Below are positions 1 through 11,105 of a DNA stretch of 64,000 nt, in pieces. The position numbers and the translations under genes were made by a program. Origin of the DNA: Coccinella septempunctata (taxonomy: Eukaryota; Arthropoda; Insecta; Coleoptera; Coccinellidae); assembly GCF_907165205.1 (NCBI RefSeq), contig NC_058190.1, positions 37,785,345-37,849,344 on the forward strand, in the 5' to 3' direction. The notes under the pieces were generated by a model. That model searched no databases. It saw nothing but the letters and a program-made list of their open reading frames with translations, and was not told the DNA's origin. The stretch's first letter is position 1, and the number at the start of each line of letters is the position of its first letter.

Positions 1-1122
1 TTGGAGTTTCCCATACAAGTGTGTCCAGAATGTTGCAGCGATTCAGGGAGACAGGTATGAATGTCCGAAGACCCGGACAGGATAGACCACGGGTAACAAC
101 TGCCATTCAAGAACGTTACTTGAGAGTTTCTTCGTTGAGACAACGTTTTGCAACCGCTCGCCTCCTTCAAATTCAGCTCTAGCAAACTCATGAGGTGCAA
201 ATTAGCACTCAGACAATAAGAAATCGCCTCAGAGAATATGATTTAGGGCCTCGTGTCGCGGCAAGAGGCCCAGCTCTTACCCCAGCCCATCGAAGGGCGC
301 GTTTGGATTTGGCTAGAGAGCATATCCATTAGGAAGAGGCCGATTGGGAAAGAGTTCTCTTCAAAGATGAGTCTAGATTCTGCCTCTACCATTGTGATCG
401 ACGTTCCCTTGTATACAGACGTCCACATGAAAGATATGCTCAGTGCAATTTCCTGAATACTACTGGTTTCGGGGAAGGATCGAATATGGTATTGGGTGGA
501 ATATCTTTGACTGCTCGCACAGACCTAGTGGTCGTTGATAATGGAGCTATGAATGCTGATAAGTATATAAGGAACATTCTTGAAGAGCATGTAGTGCCAT
601 TTGCCCCATACATTGGTGAAAATTTTATTTTTATTGACGAAAATGCCAGACCCCATCGTGAGCGCATCGTTCAGGAGTACCTTGAAGAGGTTGAAGTCTC
701 TCGAATGGAATGGCCAGCAAGAAGTCCTGATCTCAATCCGATTGAACAGGTTTGGGACAACCTCAATAGAAGGCTGGGAAGTTCAGAAAATCATCCAGCT
801 ACTCTTAATGACTTAGGAATCCAACTCAACTAAGATCACTCATTTTGAGTATGAACCGTCGTTGCCGAGCTGTAATTAACGCAAGGGGTGGAAATACCAA
901 GTATTAAATCACTTATCAGCATTTCATTATTTTGAAAATTGTTCATTTCTCTTCTTTCACATAAGATTCGGTGAAATAATGAATTTTTTTTCCATTTAAA
1001 GTGTCTTGTTTCGTTCAAAACCTTCCCGAGAGAACATAAAAAATAAGTTATAAAGTCAATGTAGAGTTAACTTTCATTAAAATTGAGATTTTCAGAATGT
1101 GCGTTAATTTTTTTGCGCAGTG
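1..1122 (+). mobile_element. Tc1-like DNA transposon, left end outside window
   Basis: Right part of a Tc1/mariner-superfamily element. It holds a decayed transposase (3-907) followed by about 215 bp of 3' non-coding DNA. The inferred right terminus reads TGTGCGTTAATTTTTTTGCG then CAGTG at about 1100-1122, and is followed by TA at 1123-1124, the usual Tc1 target dinucleotide. An end of the type CACTGCGCAAAAAAATTAAC is, from memory, common on insect Tc1 elements. The left inverted repeat is not in the window, so the boundary rests on one end only. Confidence 0.75.
3..907 (+). pseudogene. Tc1-like transposase, 5'-truncated by window edge, inactivated
   Basis: DDE-family cut-and-paste transposase relic. 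The reading frame starting at base 3 runs with only two in-frame stops (TAG at 180-182 and at 330-332) to about 830, then shifts frame and finishes in RRCRAVINARGG...KY with a TAA at 905-907. Visible parts are the end of the HTH region (SRMLQRFRETG), the first catalytic aspartate in FKDESRF (about 366-390), the second catalytic block FIDENARPH (about 633-660), and the block SPDLNPIEQVW with the third acidic residue. In FIDENARPH the residue aligning with the catalytic Asp of typical DNxxxH blocks appears to be Glu, so even a repaired frame might be inactive. An intact stretch of 115 codons begins at 486. The lesions indicate an old copy. Confidence 0.85.
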
Positions 1123-1314
1123 TATTAAGATGGAAACTCTGAATGAATGTGACTTAATATGTGCCCAAATTTCAGTTCATTTCAAGCGGAATGAATTCCC
1201 TACTCCATGAGCATGGCTTCTTGGTTCATTAATTTGTGTGGTTTCAGACGTCGATTATCGTCTTTCTTCGATATTCTATCAGCTTATTTCGACACCTCAT
1301 ATTCAGGGGCTATA

Positions 1315-1920
1315 CAGTGTGAGACTTTGACTCGTACAAATATCTTAACAGTAGATTCTCGTGGAAAAGAAACACTTTTTTTACCATTTTTTCGAGTCGG
1401 CTTGGTTTAAGAGATACATGCTGTTGAAAAACCATAAAAAAGTGTTATTTTCAGTTCTCACAAAGGGTTTCATCGAATGTAGTGTCTTTTTCGAACACAG
1501 GACATCACCCACGTCTTCCAGTTTTCTCATTATTCTCATTACGTACCATAAAAATGGCAAAAATTCAAAGAACCCAACTGTTGAAACTAAGTTGAAACTG
1601 AGCTATCTAAGGAATATTCGAACGTATTGTAAAATGAAAGTATCCTTCTTTTTTTCTCGTATAATGCGACGTTTTCGAGTAATTTGATGTTCAAAAATGA
1701 AAAATATCTGTGAAGTTCGAAAAATTGAGTGCTTTGACCAAATGCAACTCTTTAAAAAATCCCACAGATGTGTAGTGTTACAGATTAAGGTAGTTAGTTA
1801 TTCTGAAGATAATTTTTTTTCAGGGGTGGCACAGCTCATTTAGAAAATTTAAAATAGCTATATCTTTTCATCAGGGCCGAATCGGAAAAAATGGTATGGA
1901 AAAAAAGTTTTTTGTACCTT
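1315..1920 (+). repeat. Repeat family A, copy 1 (Tc1/mariner-type MITE, degenerate)
   Basis: Starts TA then CAGTGTGAGACTTTGACTCG at 1313 onward and carries the family A body: the runs TTCAAAGAACCCAACT, CGTTTTCGAGTAAT and GGGGTGGCACAGCTCATT. Related copies lie at 41880-42345 (inverted), 46722-47310 and 62202-63190; the last has both terminal inverted repeats. The right end here is eroded (homology to GAATCGGAAAAAATGGTA at about 1878-1900). The open frames inside (1207-1410, 1361-1687) are not conserved in the other copies and are not genes. Confidence 0.7.
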
Positions 1921-3736
1921 TCACTTTATTTTACAAATAAACTTCCTGCCGATCAGTACAAAGCACAAAAAAATATACTTGTCTTACGAAAATAGCATCC
2001 TTTTTTATCAATTCTTCAAATGATTGACCACATCAATTTTTATAGGACATTCCAACCCTTTTACAAATCCGCTATTGTTGATATCAGCTATTTGTCAGGT
2101 TTTCTAGACCACGTATACTGAGAATATCTGCAGAAAATCAGACACTTAACTAAATTCATTTATGACTTGCTGTGAGGACTCTTCTATCCAACAGTCAAAG
2201 TTAAGTGAAAATGGGTTGGACCATTCAGGATATTAACCCTGGCAAACAGACAGACAAAATTACAGAAAGGGTTGATTAAGTTGGGATAACGTGCAAATAA
2301 CCAGTCCATCAGTTTTCGAAAATTACACACAGGCACTCCAATTTCATTTATCAATAGGTATAGATTTTTTAATATTAGCACGATTAAGATTTAGAAGAAA
2401 CTTTTCATATTTTTTTTTTGGAAACAAAGGTAGAATTAGGAATTTCGGCAGAACAGGATAAGGCTGAAGTCCACATAAGAAGATTCTCGCTGATTTAATT
2501 CAAACAATGAATATTTCATCATGGTCGCCATACTCATTTATTATTCAGTGTTTCGAAAATTTGAACAAGATTGGTATGGATTTTATGATTAAGACGAAAC
2601 TAATTCCATACAGTAAACTTGACTATGTGCGATTTTCATTGAGCGATTCTCCAGATTAATATATTCAAAAGGACAAATCGATATTGTTATACATAGATGA
2701 GCGTGACGTTAGGAATGAAAAGTCTATTTCGGTCTCCTTTAACAATTTCTTGGAAATGAATTAAATTGCGCCGGAGAAGAATCGATTTCAAGACCCTATA
2801 ACCCTGAACTTGATATATCGGTATAGTGTTATGTGAATCCTAAAATTTTCTTTTTTCAAAATTTCCACAGAATCAAATGCATTTCCTGTCTTCCTCTTAA
2901 AGAAATGAAATTAGAGACATAGTATGTATTTACATTTAAACCGTTTGATAGAAATATAATTTCGCAAGTTTAAAATCGGATTTACTATTTACTGAAACGC
3001 TGAGGCATTCATCATTTTCGGAAGCTGAACCTTGTCTGTAGCCAGTTTGATGCTCCAAAATAATATTCTTGAGATGGGTCTCAGAACTTCCTGGAACTTT
3101 GGGAATTGAAAATTCTTTGTTTTGTTGAAAATAAAGATAACATTTGAACATTAATCGTAAAGATTAGAAGAAAATTAGTTCGCTCCGTTCTTTTTGTCAT
3201 AAAAAATGCATTTATTTCAGAACAAAAGTAATGAATAACCAGATTATACGGAGTATTTTCATAGCTGGCTATTAGTTTCTGCCAGCTCATCTCGAAAAAA
3301 TGCCTTGTTACTCATCTTCAACATTAAAATCGGCATTCTTGAAACGTCGAAAGCATTAGGTATCACCATAAACTTTCGCAAGTATTCGATGCATTTCAGG
3401 TGAACCTTTCTTCAAATTCAAGCAGAAAACTAAAACCTTCAGCTAATGGTGTTTAGTTAATCTAGAATATCCAACAGAGTAAAAGAGAAGGTTTTTTCAT
3501 AAAAATGTGATGTGATGTGAACTAACATAATACATATTATGTTATGACAAATGTCCAACCTCCCAGAAACCAGCAAAATGAAATGTGAAATGATATTAAT
3601 AACAGTCAAAGCAACTCATCGAACTGATCACAACCGAATATAGTCCATTGACATAGAGAATAGACTGAACAATACCCGCATGAAAGTGTCTGCTCTAAAG
3701 AAGAAGAGGAAGCTATGATGATACCCAAAGATTATA
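1921..3736. other. AT-rich stretch, nothing recognised
   Basis: About 1.8 kb of AT-rich sequence with only short open frames on both strands (under 75 codons). I see no protein motif, RNA gene, clear inverted repeat or copy of the families found elsewhere. If neurexin transcription starts upstream, this could be 5' flank or intron. Confidence 0.5.
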
Positions 3737-6079
3737 GAGTAGAAAAATAGGAAACACCCTCATATCTCTAGTACCCTTGAGTATTGAGGGGGTTGAATGC
3801 TCAAAGCTAGTACTAAAAACCGCCTACATTTTGACCAGTGAAACCACAATTGACAATGAGATGGCACTGAAAACGTACTGTCAATACAGAAAAACTGTTT
3901 GCTAACAGTTTTCTGTTTTTTAATTAAAGGGCGGGAAATTGGAATTTTATTCCTTGTATTGAAGTTCAATATCGATTTTGTGGAGACCATAAAACAAACA
4001 TCCTGAGCGACAAAACAAAAGTATGGTTCTGTTTTTTGACCAGGGTGTTAGTTTTCATCTGAGCACTGTTTGGAATCAAATGATATCAATCTAATACGTT
4101 GTCGGATGCGGTATATTTTAGTTTGCAATTTATAAGAAATTTACGAAAATTTTAAACTATGGAAAACGAATAAGGCTTTGACTAGGACACAAGAGTATAT
4201 GGTGACCTGCTATACGTCAAAGGTGTTAATTATGTGCAATACGTTGTTTCGAATTAATAAACTCAGTTGAATTTGTACAACTCTTATCAGAAATTAATAT
4301 TAACCAATATTCAATATACTATCATAGCATACACAGTTACTCACATATTATTTACAGAATATTCAAAACCACAATTAAAAAAACCTGACAGCGGTAAAGT
4401 TTCTTTATGCTTTTTTATGATGTCATTCGATTCCCAAATTGAAATCAATAAAACCTTTGCATTTCTGAATATATTGAAGGAGTAGCAATTGAGAATCTTT
4501 GAATGGACGGATAAAAGTCCCCTAAATAGGCCCTTCATGCAAGGAATGGGTACTTTCTGCATACAACAATTTACGTGGATGAACAGTCCTCCACTGTAAA
4601 ATGTTCACTGTACATGGTGTAGTCAGTAGTGTTTGATGAAGTCATTGTCTCTACGCCATGAAGATTTTATCCATTTCGGAGCACTGAAAATAAAAATCAA
4701 TGAATGACCGAGTCACATGTTACCAGTTTTAGTACTTACCATGAAAGTCCATGAAATAATTTGCGAACGATATTTAGAGGTTTTCCCCAAGAAATTAGAT
4801 GAAAATTTCGATAATTATTAACTAGAATGAGCTAGTTAAACAAAAGGTGGTACGAGAATCAAAACATTCAAAACCTCTTTGATCAAAATGGCCATCTGAT
4901 ATCCCACAAATTTCCATATGTTTCTGCGAATGGCCCTCGAATTAATATTTTAACCAGTTTGAGGGTCCTAAAACACACATTTGAAACACAGATGGCGCTC
5001 ACATCACTTTAGTCGCTTCGTTTCTTATCTTTCTTCTTACTAAAATCTTTGGATGTGACCATTACTCGTGTTTCTTTTTTATGGACATGGAACGGACTGT
5101 GGACCAATCAATATTCTAAAAAAAGACAATAACTGGCAGCGTATTCGGTGGTCTCTTTCACATTGTTCTGCCATTTTTACTGTAGAGTCCAATAGGGAAT
5201 GCTTAGTTAATTCTCTATGTCAATGAGTTTATTGTTGTCGTTGTTGACAATTTTGTTGTTGTTATAAAGATTCATCAACAGCGAAATCACATCTTAGCAA
5301 CACATTATAGGTGATCATAATTCTTCTTCGTACTCATCGAAACAAAGCGACGACGTTTCTTCTTTTTAATTTCTGGATAATAAGCCTATGGTTCGGATGT
5401 TCGGAGGAAATTATTCACCAAAATGGCGGAAAAGAGATCCGAACGTAGAAATACTGACTTAGGGGCGGAATGGCGATGTATCGATTTCAGGGCAATAAAT
5501 TTCCTCTTAATCCTGGGCACTTATCGTTTTCAATGAATTATTCAACTGGGCTTTATCCCCGAACTCGTGAAAATTCCGTTCAGAATACAGAAAAAAGATC
5601 GGTAATGCAGCTAACGAGATCATCCTTTGAAGAACTCGGAAATTTTGCTCTAAAAACACATGCTTATGCCGCAATAATAGACCTTGTGGATTTTACGGCA
5701 ATGACGTGGAATTTCTGATCAGACCAAATGGAATAAAAAAGTGCTTTCCCCTTCTGACACGTATTCGTGTAGGTACTATGAATTCTGTCGGAAAATTGTC
5801 CAGATGACTGCCATTACGGCATAACGAATGACTATTAACATATCGAAAATTTTAACATAATAGGAATTAATTCAGATCCATACCACCCGATGAATAGCAA
5901 CAAGTGTCACGATCTGAATTGAACTAGCCAATTTGCCATTATAAAACTTGTTTAATAACAGTTTTCTATATTGACAGTACGTTTTCAGCGCCATCTCATT
6001 GTCAAATGTATTTTCACTGATCAAAATGTAGTCGGTTTTTAGTACTAGAGATATGAGGGCGTTTCCTATCTTTCTACTC
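3737..6079. mobile_element. Foldback element, family F (about 2.3 kb, inverted arms)
   Basis: The ends are inverted copies of each other. The left begins GAGTAGAAAAATAGGAAACA at 3737 and the reverse complement of the right end (up to 6079) begins GAGTAGAAAGATAGGAAACG. The arms extend about 130-170 bp and share the CCCTCATATCTCTAGTACT region and the ACAATGAGATGGC and AACGTACTGTCAATA blocks. The left arm carries a private 32-bp insertion. The interior (about 3920-5930) has no recognisable coding capacity; the longest frame is 82 codons at 5470-5718 and matches nothing I know. A 40-bp piece of the right arm (CGATCTGAATTGAACTAGCC) recurs at 44728-44760. No target duplication could be fixed. Confidence 0.6.
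3775..3806. repeat. 32-bp hairpin micro-insertion flanked by CTAGTAC repeats
   Basis: Compared with the opposite arm of family F, the left arm has an extra 32 bp bounded by the direct repeat CTAGTAC (3768-3774 and 3807-3813). The insert has imperfect inverted ends, TTGAGTATT and AATGCTCAA. The right arm (about 6038-6050) shows the uninterrupted CTAGTACT. Confidence 0.65.
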
Positions 6080-6908
6080 ATTTGTGGCACATTTCCGTCT
6101 CCGTTTCAAAAAAAGGTTGATATTAGCCAAAACCTCTTCCCTCTATCTTTCGTTGTTTTTTCAAGGTATAAAACTGATTTTTCGTCTCTTTAAATGGGTG
6201 CCTCTATCTCGTGAAGTCTTACTATACCGAAGAACTAATGCAACAATTCACACTCACTTTTTATGAAGTATATTCAGTGGTGTAGTCGAAGTATTTTTTA
6301 ATAGTTATGAAGTTCTTTCAAATTTTGAACTAGGAATCAAACTTCTCATCTAATTAAAATAATAATTTCTGAGCTAGTCTATTTGTCATATATTTATGGT
6401 TGATCTTAGGGCGCAGTCTAATAAATTAGATCAACCGAAACCAATGTTGTTAATTACCTATGTATATACACCTATTCAGACAATAACAAATGTTGCACCA
6501 TCTTCTTTCCAATATAATTTAAAATTTCAAAACGCGGACAATACCTGAGTTCTGTTGTATTTGCATTCTGTTGTCAGTTAACATCTAAAATAATGAACCA
6601 GAATAGATTGTGAATTGTGAATATTCATTTATGCCGATAGGCTGAACGTTTTTATGAATCCTTGCTTGTTGTTGTCCACGGATCACAATCCAAACCATAT
6701 TTCAAATCCGAATTCCTGGTATAATTGAATTAATCAGTTTGTTAGCCGATCGGATGATTGAAATAAATTCCAATGTGCTCATTTGGATCGAATGTTTATG
6801 AAATTTGTTCGCTCATAAGGGATAATTATTATCATTGTTTTGATAATGGTATGGGTTTCCACAGTAGAATATTACGCCATTTTTGGCTTATTTCAAACTC
6901 GTTAGCTA
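6080..6908. other. AT-rich spacer, nothing recognised
   Basis: About 0.8 kb between foldback families F and B. No convincing coding frame, RNA gene or repeat relationship was seen. Confidence 0.45.
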
Positions 6909-7678
6909 CAGTTGAGGAGCCCAAGAGGGAAATTCGGGATTTACTCGAGCGTGTCAGATAATTATAAGGGAGATACCTTGGACCCTGCAGAGTACCTCTA
7001 CCAAAAATTAGATCTTTATATAGGGGGAATTTTCTAGGGAAGCCTGTCAGAATAGTAAAATAAAATGATCATTGTACATACTCGAGAGTGCCAGATTAAG
7101 ATATATAAGGTTAATTACATGTTGAAAAGTATATATTCTCTTAATCTGACAATTTAAGCGTGTCGAAAATGTGAGGAAGGGCGCCCAACTTGCAAAAAAA
7201 CGTAACTTGTACATTCTCGAGCTCGGTGTTTTTTTCTTATCAGGAAGCTAATGATTCAAGAATAACGGAAAAAATATAATCTGACAGTTTCAGCAAGGCG
7301 CAACAATAAAAATTGGCCATAAAGGTCACAAAAATAAGTTTTTTTGAATTATCTCCTCTCCTTGGCTTGTAGAGCATAACATTTTCTACAAATTTTGTAC
7401 GAAGCAATTTCTTCTACGTTTGAACATTTTTGGGAACTATGGCGATGAATGCACATCAAACTGGTCTACATTGACCGTGGCCTTTTGCATGTGTGGCTAA
7501 GCTCCTCGCCCTCTAACTCGAAAACAGTAAGAAGTATGAAAAATTGCTTCATACAAAAGTTTTATAGAATTTTATCATCTAGAACTTTCATAATGATTAC
7601 AGAAACGATTAGAGATACGATTTTCTTCCCAGAGTAGCGCTATCTTCTTCTACGATCACTTAGTTCGCATTAAATGAG

Positions 7679-7715
7679 AGGGAGGGGGAGAGAAAGAGAG
7701 AGAAAGAGGCGAAGG
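7679..7715 (+). repeat. GA-rich simple sequence
   Basis: Purine-rich low-complexity tract (GAGGGAGGGGGAGAGAAAGA and similar) at the turn of the family B foldback. Confidence 0.8.
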
Positions 7716-8044
7716 CAATAGACAAACAGATAGGATAGGAGAGAACCTTTAGGGCAAAATCAACAAAATAAAATCTATAAAATTTTCTCAAAGTGACATT
7801 TGGATATAAAGAGGAAAGAGATCCTAATACAACCCTAGATTATTTATGATCAGAATAATCGCAAAGCAACGGGAAACAACTCATCCCAGGACGACAACCA
7901 TACGGTTTCATTTACAATATTGAATCGTTCGGTTTCTGGATGGAAATGAAAATGGAAACTTAGGATGGCTGAATTTTTCTTGTTATTTCGTAATCGTTTT
8001 TGAATTCATTATGGAAGTTGTAGATAATAACATTTTCAACTTTA

Positions 8045-8195
8045 GGGTGACCGGCCACCGAATGCGAAGTTGTGCGATGCTGAGCGTTTTCAATGCTAAT
8101 ATAATTGACAAGCTATGAATCGAGTGACGCAGCTCGTCATTTAGCATTGGAAACGCTCAGCTTCGCACAACTTCGCATTCGGTGGCCGGTCACCC
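8045..8195. mobile_element. 151-bp MITE, PIF/Harbinger-like (TTA target duplication)
   Basis: A near-perfect inverted repeat with about 55-bp arms. It starts GGGTGACCGGCCACCGAATG at 8045 and ends with the reverse complement, CATTCGGTGGCCGGTCACCC, at 8195. It is flanked on each side by TTA (8042-8044 and 8196-8198), consistent with the 3-bp TWA target duplication of PIF/Harbinger MITEs. It interrupts the right arm of foldback family B; the mirror position in the left arm (about 7540-7560) is empty, giving an internal empty-site control. It is GC-richer than its surroundings. Confidence 0.85.
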
Positions 8196-8752
8196 TTAGG
8201 CTGAAGCAATTTCACATTGTCTTAACCGTTTTCGAGTTAGAGAGTGATTAGTGCTAGGAACATAATAAAGAGCAAGTTCAATGTAGAATCCCAGTCTGAT
8301 GTATATTCATTGCCATATATCTCAAAAACGTTTAATCGTAGAAGAATAGTTTCGAACGAAATTTGTAGAAAATGTTATGCTACACAACTTTTATTATGAA
8401 TGCGAAAACGATTCGAAGCTCAGGAAAGGGTATATTCCAAAAAAAATGATGTTCGTGACCTTTATTGCCAATTATTGTTGTTTCGGCTTGCTGAAGATTA
8501 TATTTTTTCCTTTTTTCTTGAATCATCAGCTTCAAAATAAGAAAAAGAGTCACCGCGCTCGAGAATGTACACGTGACGTTTTTTTTTTGCAAGTTTGTCG
8601 CCCTCCACAGATTTTCATCACACTTAAATTGTCAGATAAGGCCAGGTACTTTCACCTTCGAATAAATTTTATTCAGTGCGAATAAAAGTATCTGTCAAAT
8701 AATTTCCTATCTGAAAGATACCTTATTTCGGTGCTTTCAGATGAAATTATTT

Positions 8753-9240
8753 GAGCCATATTTTGGCGATTAAGCGTCTTAATCGATGTCTTAAAGCGTC
8801 TTTAAGCGTGACGTCATTAATTTTGTTGTCTCAAAAATAGAATATCGCTGATGGTTGAGTCATCTGTCGTTGTCATTAGACAGCGAATCGAATTGTGAAT
8901 TTTTCAATTTCTGTTCTTTGGCTATTATTTGAAAAATATTTATTTATTCTAAATGATAATGCAGAAACTGCATTATTGGAAATAAAAGCACTCTTCCCTA
9001 GTAGGAATTCAAATCAAATTCGATATAAACAACAAACAACATATTCTCTCTTCTTCTTTATATTACCTCTTTCCGCTTAAGACGACACAGGCCAGAGACA
9101 AGATGACTCTATGACACCGGCGCTCTCCACAGGCCGCCAGGTTCCGCTTAAAGCGTCTTAAAGACTGACGTCATGACTTATTCGCTCGAATAGCACCGCT
9201 TAAAGACGCTTTACGCGTCTTAATCGCGAAAATATGGCTC
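8753..9240. mobile_element. MITE family G (about 490 bp) with CGCTTAA-rich inverted ends
   Basis: Ends are inverted: left GAGCCATATTTTGGCGATTA, right reading (reverse complement) GAGCCATATTTTCGCGATTA. The ends continue into several reiterations of AAGCGTCTTAA, AAGACGC and CGCTTAAA. The palindrome TGACGTCA occurs near both ends (about 8810 and 9166). The interior is unrelated unique sequence and no frame suggests a protein. No target duplication was recognised. It is nested in family B. Confidence 0.65.
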
Positions 9241-9703
9241 TGACGAATAACAATTCTATGAAAACACGATTAATGTAAAATAAGACACCGCATTGTAGAA
9301 ATTGTCATAATTCCAACTAGAAAGCAAATATTTCGTGAAAATCACACGAAGAATAACCATACATCAATAATCTAACAAATTCAACCAATAATGACGTACC
9401 GACATTCGATCTATGACATTCTATGACAAATACTCTCAAGTTTCAATGACAGATTTATTCGATGAATAACACTATCTGAAAGTGAAAAGACTGCATTTTT
9501 ACTTATCCTAATATGTTAATCTGGCACGCTCAAGTATTAATAATGATCGACTTTTTTACTATTCTGACGAGGTACTCTACAGGGTCCAAGGTATCTCCTC
9601 TTATATTAATCTGACAAGCTCGAGTAAATCCAGAATTTCCCTCTTGGGCTCCCCAACTGAAGTGAACCTTTGAAACTTGCTCCTTTATCAAAGCACCCTC
9701 TGA

Positions 9704-9720
9704 AGTCAATTTTTTTTCAG
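9704..9720 (+). other. 3' splice site before the neurexin start exon
   Basis: The pyrimidine tract CAATTTTTTTTCAG ends in AG at 9719-9720. It is well placed to make 9721 the first base of the exon that holds the neurexin start codon. This implies an upstream untranslated exon outside what I can identify. Alternatively transcription starts inside this region and the AG is unused. Confidence 0.5.
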
Positions 9721-9734
9721 ACCTTGCACATATC

Positions 9735-9839
9735 ATGCCATGAAAGAGCGACCAGTGAACCACCAACGCCAAACGTAGCAGTGCTGAGCGTAGGATGTGC
9801 AACCTCAATGTGACAAAAAACACCGTGTCGAAGTGCTGA
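9735..9839 (+). promoter_or_regulatory. Upstream ORF cluster in the neurexin 5' leader
   Basis: Four ATGs precede the neurexin start within the inferred exon. They are a 2-codon frame at 9735-9743, a 12-codon frame at 9740-9778, a 14-codon frame at 9795-9839 and an ATG-stop at 9808-9813. All terminate before the true start at 9857. Such uORFs usually lower translation of the main frame; that effect is inferred, not shown. Confidence 0.45.
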
Positions 9840-9856
9840 ATTCACCAACCACCACC

Positions 9857-10450
9857 ATGCAATCTCTCCTAGTCCAAACGTTCACCTTGTCCCTTTTCGT
9901 TTGCCTTTCGTTCGGTTTCCTCCTCGACGGGAGCACGAACTCCTATTCTCAATTTCGAAAATGGGGCGGGGGTACCAACGGGAGCATAGAGTTCGAATTC
10001 AAGACCGACCAACCGAACGGACTGCTTCTGTACACGGATGATGGCGGCACTTACGATTTTTTCGAAATAAAATTAGTGGAAGGTGCATTGAGACTCAGGT
10101 ACAATCTAGGTGGTGGCGCGCAAATAATCACCGTCGGCAGGGACCTGCACGACGGCCATTGGCACAAGGTGCGCGTGCAGAGGCACGAGGACAGGACGTA
10201 CCTCACGGTGGACGGCATCACGCAGATGAAGACGTCCAGAGGGAAGGAATTCAATTTCGGGCGTTATTCTACCAACTCGGACGTGTACGTGGGTGGTATG
10301 CCGACGTGGTATAACACCAAATTGACTCTGTTGGCGTTACCGAGCGTGATTTTTGAGCCTCGATTCGTGGGGGCTGTGAGAAATTTGATCTACGCCGACC
10401 AGGAGGGTGGCATATCTAGGAGGCAGGAGACCAGGCCGAAGGACCAACGG
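9857..10450 (+). CDS. Nrx-1: Neurexin-1 first coding exon: signal peptide and LNS1 domain
   Basis: Presynaptic cell-adhesion receptor; the LNS (laminin-G) domains bind postsynaptic partners across the synapse. The exon encodes 198 codons. Residues 1 to about 20 are a hydrophobic signal peptide (MQSLLVQTFTLSLFVCLSFG). Residues about 25-185 are LNS1, with the insect neurexin hallmarks EFEFKTDQPNGLLLYTDDGG, YDFFEIKLVEGALRLRYNLG, HDGHWHKV, SDVYVGGMP and LPSVIFEPRF. The frame is open upstream to 9797, but the ATG at 9857 has a strong context (ACCACCATG) and directly precedes the signal peptide, so it is the likely start. The exon ends at the consensus donor CGG|GTGAGT (10451), phase 0. Its base composition is much richer in GC than its surroundings. 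Full-length alpha neurexin continues with EGF repeats and five more LNS domains; none of those is recognised in this window. Confidence 0.93.
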
Positions 10451-10689
10451 GTGAGTTGATTCCAGCTTTTATATATTCAAACAAACTCCTTCATGAACTA
10501 CGAGCTTAAATTTGTTCCTCAAGAGTTTCGCCATCCTAGCACACCTAACAGATTGTAGATTTTAAGGTAAGAGGTCGCGTTACATCGTGACTTTGATATC
10601 TAGTGAGCCATTCTCACCACTACGTCATCTATAGCTTGCCCTTCAGTTCCAGAGCTCCCATGAATTCTATCCAGTATCTGGAATGACTT

Positions 10690-11105
10690 AAAAGGAGTTT
10701 ACTTGTAGCTCCAACAAGTGATTCAGAGTTTCCTCCTTCTCTAGAACTTCTGCTAGACTTATTCTCATTTGTTGCTTCTAGAGGTGGCAATGTCCTCTAA
10801 GGAATCCAGTAAGGAGGTGTAGCATATTCTAGCTAAACTCCAGATACTTCTCGTGTTGATGTTTTCTATATCAGAGAAAGATTCTGACCAATGAAAAGAA
10901 TTAGTGCTCTTTTTCTGGCAAGTGTGTTTGCCCTTTCATTCCCTTTGATTCGCGAGTGACCATGAACCCATGCTAAAAAGAAGTTGTTATTCTTGCCCAC
11001 TTCATTAAGTTTGCTTCAGCACTCCCATATCATCTTAGAATTGATTACATGAGAGCTCAATGCTTTGATTGCATCCTGATTCTCAGATAATGTATCACTA
11101 TGTCA
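10690..11105 (-). pseudogene. RNase H domain relic of a non-LTR retrotransposon
   Basis: On the minus strand, broken frames spell the C-terminal half of a LINE RNase H domain: SDT..NQDAIKALSSHVINS, then AWVHGHSRIKGNERANTLAR (canonical WVPGHxGIxGNExAD). Downstream sequence is too decayed to read. It resembles the relic at 30720-31440, including the AIKAL and SHVI segments, so both probably derive from one R1/Jockey-type family. It lies antisense within the first neurexin intron. Confidence 0.6.

Larger units (their letters stand above)
6909..9659. mobile_element. Large foldback element, family B copy 1 (about 2.75 kb)
   Basis: The two ends are inverted copies. Left is ACAGTTGAGGAGCCCAAGAG near 6909; the right end, reverse-complemented from 9659, is CAGTTGGGGAGCCCAAGAG. 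Both continue through ATTTACTCGAG, GATACCTTGGACCCTG and AGTACCTC. Inner arms at about 7140-7640 and 7960-8660 are also inverted copies, with the turn near 7650-7950. Younger insertions in the right half are a 151-bp MITE (8045-8195) and a roughly 490-bp MITE (8753-9240). Related single arms lie at 27165-28770 and 45823-46430. Several short phrases recur inside the arm (GTGTCAGATTAAGATATAT, CTGACAATTTAAGC). No transposase frame is visible, so it is non-autonomous. Confidence 0.7.

Noticed and set aside
5470..5718. 82-codon frame inside foldback family F
   Set aside because: No motif and no evidence of conservation; treated as chance.
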